Assembly: GCA_964545475.1 (NCBI GenBank)
Contig: CAZJGG010000047.1
Coordinates: 1-23,359 of the forward strand
Length of the DNA: 23,359 bases
Source of the DNA: CAZJGG01 sp964545475
GTDB taxonomy: Bacteria; Bacillota; Clostridia; Lachnospirales; JAISER01
Direction of reading: 5' to 3'
The position numbers and the translations under genes were made by a program. Of the stretch, positions 15,657 through 22,348 are shown piece after piece (the first letter of the stretch is position 1; each line of letters starts with the position of its first letter). The notes below the pieces were generated by a model. It saw nothing but the letters and a program-made list of their open reading frames with translations, searched no databases and was not told the DNA's origin.

Positions 15657-17582
15657 ATGCGTTCAGCATTTTTTGAATTTAATGTTGCTATATCAGGCTT
15701 GTATAGTGCTAGAGGTGGGCTTGACATAGTTAATCATAACATAGCCAATGCCGAAACGCCTGGGTATTCCAGGCAATTTGTTGAGCAAAGGGCAAGCTGG
15801 CCTATAACTTATTACGACGGTCGGGGTATGATAGGAACAGGATCTCAAATATATGGAGTTGGTCAAATTAGAGACGTATATTTGGATATGAAATATTGGC
15901 ACGAAAGCAGCGTTTTAGGTGAGTATCAAGTTAAATACACTCAAATGGGCATGGTGGAGCGTGTATTTAGAGAAATGTCCGGCACAGGTACTTCCAATGG
16001 CTTTGACGTGTTTTTTAAAGCAATGCAGGAATTAACCATTGGTGCTAACGATGGGGTTTACCGTACTAACGTTTTGCAGGCTTCTCAAAGCCTTACAAAA
16101 TTTGTTAACAGCACGGCAGAATCTCTTGTAAAATATCAAAGGGATATTAATGAAGAAGTTAAAACTGTTGTTATGCAAATTAACTCAATCGGAAATCAAA
16201 TTGTAAGCCTTAACAGCCAAATAGCTAAATTTGAGCTGGACGGCTCAAAAGCCAACGATTTGAGGGATCAAAGAGCAAAACTTATTGATGAACTTTCTTT
16301 ATACGTTAATGTTGAAGTTAAAGAAGTTGAAATGAACCAAGATTATGCTTCCGGCATGTATCCAGAGCCGGAGGACAGAGGAAAAAGCCAGAAACTGTTT
16401 TTTGTTTCAATAAACGGTTATGAATTTGTAAAAGGTTCTGATGTTAGGCTTCTTGAATGCGTTCCGAGAGATTTAGACACTAATCTTTATCCACTTTCCG
16501 GCACAAAGAAAAACCCAATGGATGCTGACGGGCTTTACGACATTTATTTTAGATCAGGTGGGGGAAAATTTGATATTTACAGCCCGGATTTAAAAGGGCA
16601 GTTAAAGGGTCTTATTGATACGAGAGACGGCAACAACGAGTTTTATGTTAAAGCGGCTAATAATATAAATGTAGCTAGTGGCGACACAACCGTTACAATT
16701 ACACCGGATTCAGCCATGAGGCTTGATTTAGAGCCGGGGCTTAAAGGGACAATTACGATTACTGTAAACGGAATTCCTTTCGATGTTGATTATAACAGCT
16801 TTACTGTAGCTAATAACGGGGATTATACTTTTAACCTTACAAAGCCTTTAACATTTAGTGGTAACAATGTTTCTGTAACTGCAGGAAAAACCTCAAATTA
16901 CAAAGGTATCCCCCATTATATGGATAGGTTAAACGAGCTTGTTCGTACATTTGCTCTTGCTGTTAACGAAGGTTTGGACAGAAAAGGCAATAATATTGAT
17001 GGTTTTGATGGAGTTGTAAACGGATATGACGTTAACGGCAAACAAACCGGAGTTAAAATAGACCCGGCTACAGGCTTGCCAATGATTGATCCAATTACAG
17101 GTGCCCCTGTACCTTCCGGTTGGGTATTGTTTACTTACAAAGGCAATACACAACAAATATTAAATTACAATAAAATTAATTGCCTTAATTTTTCTGTAAA
17201 TCAACATTTAATTGATAATCCCCTTGAGCTTGCGTGTGCTACTAAATCTGATTACGGCGAAAGCGCAAATGATTTAATTCTTAAAATAGCTGAACTAAAG
17301 AATTTTAAGGATATGTTCGCGCAAGGTAAAATATCAGACTATATTATTGGTATAGCCGGGGAACTTGCTGTAGACGTTGACCAATCTAAAAAATTTAATG
17401 TTAGTTATTATGAATTAACGGAGACTATTGATTATCAAAGGCAAAGCGTATCTAAAGTTGATATTTCTGAAGAAACCACAAATTTAATTAGGTTAAACCA
17501 AATATATCAGGCTTCTGCTAAGCTTATTAATATAATAGACCAAATATATGATACAACAATAAACAGAATGGGCGTAATGTAA
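15657..17582 (+). CDS. flgK: Flagellar hook-associated protein 1, FlgK (second, divergent copy)
   Basis: A second FlgK of 641 residues, 72 bases after the first, with its own GGGAGGGAAA ribosome site. Its D0/D1 ends carry the hallmarks (AISGLYSARGGLDIVNHNIANAETPGYSRQ at 11-40; SVSKVDISEETTNLIRLNQIYQASAKLINIIDQIYDTTINRM at the end), and DLRDQRAKLIDELS (201-214) is typical D1. It is clearly a different sequence from the first copy: the ends are similar but the middles do not correspond. After GQLKGLIDTRDGN it has about 90 extra residues (328-417) that read as beta-strands (TTVTITPDSAM, GTITITVNGIPFDV, YTFNLTKPLTF), then rejoins the family at IPHYMDRLNELVRTFALAVNEGLD. An ancient duplication with separate specialisation is likely. 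Confidence 0.92.
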   Translation: MRSAFFEFNVAISGLYSARGGLDIVNHNIANAETPGYSRQFVEQRASWPITYYDGRGMIGTGSQIYGVGQIRDVYLDMKYWHESSVLGEYQVKYTQMGMVERVFREMSGTGTSNGFDVFFKAMQELTIGANDGVYRTNVLQASQSLTKFVNSTAESLVKYQRDINEEVKTVVMQINSIGNQIVSLNSQIAKFELDGSKANDLRDQRAKLIDELSLYVNVEVKEVEMNQDYASGMYPEPEDRGKSQKLFFVSINGYEFVKGSDVRLLECVPRDLDTNLYPLSGTKKNPMDADGLYDIYFRSGGGKFDIYSPDLKGQLKGLIDTRDGNNEFYVKAANNINVASGDTTVTITPDSAMRLDLEPGLKGTITITVNGIPFDVDYNSFTVANNGDYTFNLTKPLTFSGNNVSVTAGKTSNYKGIPHYMDRLNELVRTFALAVNEGLDRKGNNIDGFDGVVNGYDVNGKQTGVKIDPATGLPMIDPITGAPVPSGWVLFTYKGNTQQILNYNKINCLNFSVNQHLIDNPLELACATKSDYGESANDLILKIAELKNFKDMFAQGKISDYIIGIAGELAVDVDQSKKFNVSYYELTETIDYQRQSVSKVDISEETTNLIRLNQIYQASAKLINIIDQIYDTTINRMGVM

Positions 17583-17592
17583 GGGGGATAAT

Positions 17593-19050
17593 ATGAGAGT
17601 TACAAATTCAATGATTTCAAACAGGCTTATGCTCAATGTTAACAGAAACATGAGAATGCTTGATAAATACAGCAATATGATTGAAAGCACAAAAAGAATA
17701 AACCTACCTTCGGATGACCCTATTTTAGCAGCTAGGGCGCTGAAATTTAAAACCAATATTTCAGAAACTGAGCAATATCAAAGAAATGTTGGGCAGGGGC
17801 TTTCTTGGATGTCTGCTACGGACAAAGCGCTTTTTAATGTAAATGATATTATGGGTAAAATGCGGGAACTTTTAGTCCGTGGTACTACAGGAACAAATAT
17901 GTATGATGACAGGCAAGCGATTACTACAAGCATTCAGCAGTTAATGAATCAGCTAGGCAAAGAAATGAATGCAACTTATGCCGGAAGATATGTTTTTTCC
18001 GGGTATAGAACGGATAAGCCCATTGTTTATGAAGCCAACAGCAATGATTATTACGAGATTAGCCAATATTTTAAGGCGATAGACGTAGAATCAACAAAAG
18101 CTTTGCAAAAAGTTGGGGATACTAACGAAGCTATTCCAACGGATGTTAAAATATTAAAGCTTCCATATTCTACAATTGAAAACGGAACATTAGTCATTAC
18201 CGATGTAAATGGTAACGCTTTTAATCCGCCTATTAATGTTGTTACAAAAAAATTGGAAGGCCCTGCAACGGATGCCTACAATCCTCCTGACAACTCTATG
18301 ACGGTGCACTTAATTGAAGAAACAGGAGAAATTGTTTTAGGCGCTGATGTTTATAGGCATTTATCAGGGCAAGCTACAGGGTATAAATTGACTTATGAAA
18401 AGAAAGGCTTTAAAGAGGGCGAATTAAACCCTGTCGTAAATTTTGAGTGTGTGGACTTAAACGCTAATCCACCTATGCCATACAACATGAACGGCCAATA
18501 TCTGGAATATGAATTTGGTGTAAACACAAGAATAGCTATAAACACTTTAGGTAAAGATATTTATTCCGACAAGCTTTATGCGGATTTAAGAAGCTTTTGT
18601 GTATTTGTTAACAATGTTGCTATTTCAGATGAAAACTTGCTTACTGAAAAAGTAAAAGCCAACTTAAAAGCCCAAAACCCTAGCTGGACTGATTCTCAAA
18701 TTGAAGAAGCTGCAAAACCTATTGTAAGCGAACAATTAGCGAGAGAAAAACAAGAGGTTGAAGCTGCAATTACAGATAGGTTCAACAATTTAATCGGCTT
18801 AGTTGATGGTCATGCCAAAAACATATCTACAAAACACACAGATAACGGAACAAGAATGGATCGCTTGGATTTAATTAGCGAAAGACTAGATGCAGATCTT
18901 ATAAATTATAGAGAGTTGCTTTCCGAAAACGAAGATACAAACCTTGCAGAGGCGGGCATTGCTTACAGCTCTGCAAAAGCGGCTTATGACGCTTCACTGA
19001 AAATAGGAGCGAACATTTTACAGCTTACACTTGCAGATTTTATACGATAA
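17593..19050 (+). CDS. flgL: Flagellar hook-associated protein 3, FlgL (extended)
   Basis: Forms the filament-proximal ring of the junction. The N-terminus MRVTNSMISNRLMLNVNRNM, then INLPSDDPILAARAL (36-50) and ATYAGRYVFSGYRTDKP are flagellin-like D0/D1 signatures. The C-terminus (MDRLDLISERL, then NLAEAGIAYSSAKAAYDASLKIGANILQLTLADFIR) closes the coiled coil. The protein has 485 residues against about 300 in B. subtilis, with the extra length in the middle (about 150-400). That middle includes a beta-rich part and a charged helical segment (EKVKANLKAQNPSWTDSQIEEAAKPIVSEQLAREKQEVEAA). GGGGG precedes the ATG ten bases after flgK. fliW and csrA, which often follow flgL in this operon type, are absent; a terminator comes at once. 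Confidence 0.93.
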   Translation: MRVTNSMISNRLMLNVNRNMRMLDKYSNMIESTKRINLPSDDPILAARALKFKTNISETEQYQRNVGQGLSWMSATDKALFNVNDIMGKMRELLVRGTTGTNMYDDRQAITTSIQQLMNQLGKEMNATYAGRYVFSGYRTDKPIVYEANSNDYYEISQYFKAIDVESTKALQKVGDTNEAIPTDVKILKLPYSTIENGTLVITDVNGNAFNPPINVVTKKLEGPATDAYNPPDNSMTVHLIEETGEIVLGADVYRHLSGQATGYKLTYEKKGFKEGELNPVVNFECVDLNANPPMPYNMNGQYLEYEFGVNTRIAINTLGKDIYSDKLYADLRSFCVFVNNVAISDENLLTEKVKANLKAQNPSWTDSQIEEAAKPIVSEQLAREKQEVEAAITDRFNNLIGLVDGHAKNISTKHTDNGTRMDRLDLISERLDADLINYRELLSENEDTNLAEAGIAYSSAKAAYDASLKIGANILQLTLADFIR

Positions 19051-19095
19051 AAAAAGTGAATTCAGCGCAATTTTATTGCGCTGAATTCACTTTTT
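19051..19095. terminator. Bidirectional terminator between flgL and the activase gene
   Basis: A perfect 21-bp stem (19051-19071 with 19075-19095) and a three-base loop. Arms begin with A5 and end with T5, so each strand reads as a hairpin followed by U-rich RNA. It directly follows the flgL stop, and the activase stop (19094-19096) on the other strand falls inside it. Confidence 0.88.
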
Positions 19096-19882
19096 ATTTA
19101 AATTTTACTATATTTATTCCAAAGCTTTTAAACAAGCTTTCTGCATCTTCAAGCTCTTTTCGTTCCGGGGGTGTAAATTTGTGAAATTTTTCACTCATTT
19201 TTAAGGCGTTGTATTTTTCTTTTCCAAAGTCGTGGTAAGGAAGTAGCTCTAAAGAAGCCCTCGGCAAGTTTGTTTTAATGAACTCAGCAATTTGAGTCAA
19301 ATTTCTTTCATTAAAATTAACTTCTTTAACGCAAGGAATGCGGATAACCATTTTCACGCCAGTTTTATAAACATTTATTGCATTTTGAAGTATAAGGGTA
19401 TTGTCTATTCCGGTAAACTCTTTGTGAAGCACAGTATCCATTGATTTTATGTCAAAAAAGACATGGCTGAAATAACTAAATATATCTTTAACATCTTCCC
19501 AATAGAAATAACCGCAAGTCTCAATCCACATATCAACTCCCAGTGCATCAATGTTTTGTGCCAAGGAGCGTAAAAACTTATGCTTAAAAGTTGGTTCACC
19601 GCCGGAAAATGTTACACCTCCGTTTGAATGTCTGTAAAAAACCTCATCACGTTTTATTTTTTTTAATATGTCTTGAACAGATGTTTCCTTACAAAGCATA
19701 GTAGGGGAGGGTTTGCTTTCAGAAAAAACAAGTTTTGGTTCAACAGTCCATGTTTCAGGGTTTGAACACCACTTACATCGAAGGGGGCAGCCTGTAAGAA
19801 AAATGACAGTGCGTATGCCGTCTCCGTCATGTAGGGAAAAGCTTTGGGTCTGTAATATTACTCCTGTGTTTGATATATCCAT
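19094..19882 (-). CDS. Radical-SAM glycyl radical enzyme activase (PflA family), without ferredoxin insert
   Basis: Cleaves S-adenosylmethionine at a [4Fe-4S] cluster and abstracts a hydrogen from the partner's glycine. In 262 residues it shows QTQSFSLHDGDGIRTVIFLTGCPLRCKWCSNPE, with cluster ligands C32, C36 and C39, then FYRHSNGGVTFSGGEP (GGEP at 94-97, SAM binding), VDMWIETCGY and FFDIKSMD. Activases of dehydratase-type partners normally have about 300 residues with a double-cluster ferredoxin segment between SNPE and the GGEP motif; here that stretch is short and keeps a single Cys (C64). I prefer the start at 19882, preceded by GGTGA and matching the usual family N-terminus. An ATG at 19903 overlaps the end of the upstream gene and lacks a ribosome site. 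Confidence 0.9.
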   Translation of the reverse strand: MDISNTGVILQTQSFSLHDGDGIRTVIFLTGCPLRCKWCSNPETWTVEPKLVFSESKPSPTMLCKETSVQDILKKIKRDEVFYRHSNGGVTFSGGEPTFKHKFLRSLAQNIDALGVDMWIETCGYFYWEDVKDIFSYFSHVFFDIKSMDTVLHKEFTGIDNTLILQNAINVYKTGVKMVIRIPCVKEVNFNERNLTQIAEFIKTNLPRASLELLPYHDFGKEKYNALKMSEKFHKFTPPERKELEDAESLFKSFGINIVKFK

Positions 19883-19889
19883 TTTAAAA

Positions 19890-22262
19890 TCACCAATTGT
19901 CATGGGCGTTTCTTATAATAATTGCTTCCTGCATTTCCGGCGAAAGGTTTATAAATTGTGTGCTGTATCCTGCCACACGTACAAGCAAATCTCTATACAT
20001 TTCCGGCTCTTTTTGAGCTTTACGAAGGGTTTCAGTGGAAATTGTATTAAACTGTACGTGAAAAGCCCCTAAAGAGAAATAAGAACGTATAAGAGCGCCA
20101 AGGTTTTGTATACCCCGTTTTGTTTTCAACAGTTCCTCATTAAGACGGAGGTTTAAAAGCGTACCCCCTGTATGAACATCGTGGTTGACTTTTGCACTGG
20201 AGCGCATTGCTGAAAGAGGGCTTTCAACGTCACTTCCGGCAAAGGGGGAGACACCTTCCGTAAGTGGTTGCCCTGCTTTTCTTCCGCAAGGGGTTGCGCC
20301 TATAACTCGCCCGGTTGGAATATAATTTGAAATGCCCATAAATGCTGTATTAAACTTTGAACCGAAAATATCTTTGTAAGAGCGGGTAGTTCTATAATAA
20401 AAATTAGAAATTGTAACAGCCAACTTGTCTGCATAATCGTCGTCATTACCGTATTTAGGCGCTTCTAGGGCTTTTTCTCTTAGGGCTTCAAAGTTTTCCC
20501 AGTTGGCATCAAGGGCGTTGTTTAATTGAGATAAAGACACTTCCTTTTCCTCGAAAACCAGTTTTTTTACTGCCGCTAAAGAATTTGCAGTAACAGCAAG
20601 CCCTATGCCCGTTAGAACCGGCCCAACGTTGTAGTGCGCTCCGCCTTTGCTTAAATCTATACCTTTTTCAAGGCAATCCTCGACACAGGCGGAAAGAAAC
20701 GGTCTAGGAACCATTTCTGTATGAAGCTTTTGAGCTATAATTGTTGAAACGACGGAATGGTGTATAAGGTTTTTAAGCTGACGCAAAAATGCCTGTTCAA
20801 ATTCTTCATAACTTTCAAAGGCTTTTAAGGGTTTTTCCGGCAAGCCCATGGTTTTGCCTGTCATTCTGCTTTTGCCTTGGTTCATTGCATATTCAAGGGC
20901 GGCCACAAAGTTAATATTAACTGCTGATGTCCATTCCCCTGTTTTTCTAAAATGAGGCACAACGCAGCCGCAATTGCTCCAGTCCCGGGCGTCTTCCGGT
21001 TCATATCCTGCTTGCAAAAGCATCTGCGTTCCTGTCTGGTCGTTATGTATCGCCGGGAAGCCTGTTCCTTTGCTTACAAGCTCGCAAACAGCCGTTAAAA
21101 ACTCATGAGGGCAGTCCGGGTGTATGCGGACGCTTAATCCCGGTTGATGTGTCCGCACGCTGTCTGTGGCTTTAAGGCACATGTAAGAAAGTTGGTTTGT
21201 TGCATCATAACCATCTCTTGTTTTGCCGCCTACTGTTAAATTTTGAAACTGGTTATATCCGGCGAAAAAACCTGCAGTGTTTGAAGAAATCGTCCATACC
21301 CATTCGGAAAGCTTTAGCCATAATGCTTCTACTAATTCTTGGGCGTTTTCTTCATTTAAAACGCCGTTTTCCAAATCATGTTTTAAGTAGGGATACATAT
21401 ATTGGTCAAATCGCCCAGGATTTAGCGCAAGAGGGTTTTCCGAAATAATGCCTCCAAGCTGAGTAAACCAAACAAATTGAACTGCTTCATGAAAGCTTTT
21501 GGGTGGATTTTCTGGAACATTTTTGCAAACAGCGGCTATTTTAAGCAATTCTTCTTTGCGGTCTGAGTCTGCTTCGTTTAAAGCTTGCTCTTTTGCTATT
21601 TCTCCATATTTATTAGCATAGGCAATAATTCCATCACAAACAAGAATTATAGATTTATAAAAAGTTATTTTATCCAAATGCTCCGGCATTGCAAAATCCA
21701 GTTCATTAAGTTTTTGTTCAGCTTCTTTTTTAATACCCCCAAAGCCTTTTACAAACAAAATGTCCTGATAATCCGGCGTAATTTCCCCAACTGCTTGCCG
21801 CCATTTTGAATCGTTGTCAATAATGCCTGTATCAACGGCAATATTATATGTTTCTTGCGGTAGCCTTGCAAGGAAGTGTTCTTCTAAAGACTGGTTTTGC
21901 CAATAAGGAAAAACGTCGCTCCGCAAAAACGCCCTCTGCTTGTCAGTCATTTCATATGGGTCTTGAGGGCGTTTGTGGAAAATATCCATTTCCTTGTCTA
22001 CCCATTTCCATGAAAACTCCGGTGTTAAAATTGCGCTTCTTTTGAATTTTCCTGCAGTGCCCACAATAAGCTCGTCTTTAAAAATATCAGGCTCAAACTC
22101 AATGCAAAAATCATAAAAAGCTTGGGCACGGCGTAGTGTTACGGGAAGCCCTTCTGTCTTTTTATGAGATTCAGTAAAAATTCTTGCTCGTTCACAGCAA
22201 ATTGAGGGTTTGGTATTAACATACTGCTGTCGTAACCGTTCTATTCTTTCAGTAACACTCAT
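19890..22262 (-). CDS. Glycyl radical enzyme, dehydratase/lyase-like, with atypical active-site motif
   Basis: Oxygen-sensitive enzyme whose glycyl radical passes to a Cys that attacks the substrate. The 790 residues have the usual length and order. The radical motif RVAGYSTQF (762-770, G765) lies near the C-terminus. The thiyl Cys is in NCGCVVPHFRKTGEW (C433, with C431 nearby), and TEGVSPFAGSD (668-678) is also conserved. In most dehydratase- and decarboxylase-type members the Cys loop reads GCVE, the Glu acting as general base; here that position is V435 and His follows at 437. It is not pyruvate formate-lyase, which has adjacent Cys-Cys. I cannot assign it to choline, diol, hydroxyproline, sulfonate or aryl-acetate enzymes. 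GAAGGGAT precedes the ATG, and the end overlaps the frame of the activase by a few bases at most. No microcompartment shell genes are in the window. Confidence 0.9.
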   Translation of the reverse strand: MSVTERIERLRQQYVNTKPSICCERARIFTESHKKTEGLPVTLRRAQAFYDFCIEFEPDIFKDELIVGTAGKFKRSAILTPEFSWKWVDKEMDIFHKRPQDPYEMTDKQRAFLRSDVFPYWQNQSLEEHFLARLPQETYNIAVDTGIIDNDSKWRQAVGEITPDYQDILFVKGFGGIKKEAEQKLNELDFAMPEHLDKITFYKSIILVCDGIIAYANKYGEIAKEQALNEADSDRKEELLKIAAVCKNVPENPPKSFHEAVQFVWFTQLGGIISENPLALNPGRFDQYMYPYLKHDLENGVLNEENAQELVEALWLKLSEWVWTISSNTAGFFAGYNQFQNLTVGGKTRDGYDATNQLSYMCLKATDSVRTHQPGLSVRIHPDCPHEFLTAVCELVSKGTGFPAIHNDQTGTQMLLQAGYEPEDARDWSNCGCVVPHFRKTGEWTSAVNINFVAALEYAMNQGKSRMTGKTMGLPEKPLKAFESYEEFEQAFLRQLKNLIHHSVVSTIIAQKLHTEMVPRPFLSACVEDCLEKGIDLSKGGAHYNVGPVLTGIGLAVTANSLAAVKKLVFEEKEVSLSQLNNALDANWENFEALREKALEAPKYGNDDDYADKLAVTISNFYYRTTRSYKDIFGSKFNTAFMGISNYIPTGRVIGATPCGRKAGQPLTEGVSPFAGSDVESPLSAMRSSAKVNHDVHTGGTLLNLRLNEELLKTKRGIQNLGALIRSYFSLGAFHVQFNTISTETLRKAQKEPEMYRDLLVRVAGYSTQFINLSPEMQEAIIIRNAHDNW

Positions 22263-22287
22263 AAAATCCCTTCTCTCAAAAAATAAC

Positions 22288-22316
22288 TTGTAATTAATAA
22301 TATGTTAATTTAAAAT
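22288..22316 (+). promoter_or_regulatory. Promoter of the pyruvate-kinase-like gene
   Basis: TTGTAA (22288-22293), a 17-base spacer and TAAAAT (22311-22316). The -35 is 4/6 and the -10 is 5/6. Transcription would start near 22323, leaving a leader of about 26 bases. The region is very AT-rich, so a chance match is possible. Confidence 0.55.
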
Positions 22317-22325
22317 TAATATCAA
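22297..22325 (-). promoter_or_regulatory. Promoter of the glycyl radical enzyme operon
   Basis: On the minus strand TTGATA (22325-22320), a 17-base spacer and TATTAT (22302-22297), each 5 of 6 with consensus. The start would fall near 22290, about 28 bases before the gene. It overlaps the opposing promoter almost entirely. Confidence 0.6.
22305..22319. promoter_or_regulatory. Inverted repeat between the divergent promoters (candidate operator)
   Basis: TTAATTT-A-AAATTAA is a perfect 7-1-7 inverted repeat covering the -10 of the rightward promoter and most of the spacer of the leftward one. A repressor bound here could silence both. In such AT-rich sequence this may be coincidental. Confidence 0.35.
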
Positions 22326-22348
22326 GTATTTTTTAAGAGGTGAGTGAA

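Noticed and set aside
19890..22262. Pyruvate formate-lyase
   Set aside because: The adjacent Cys-Cys pair of pyruvate formate-lyase is absent, and the GCV loop and EGVSP motif fit the dehydratase/lyase branch.
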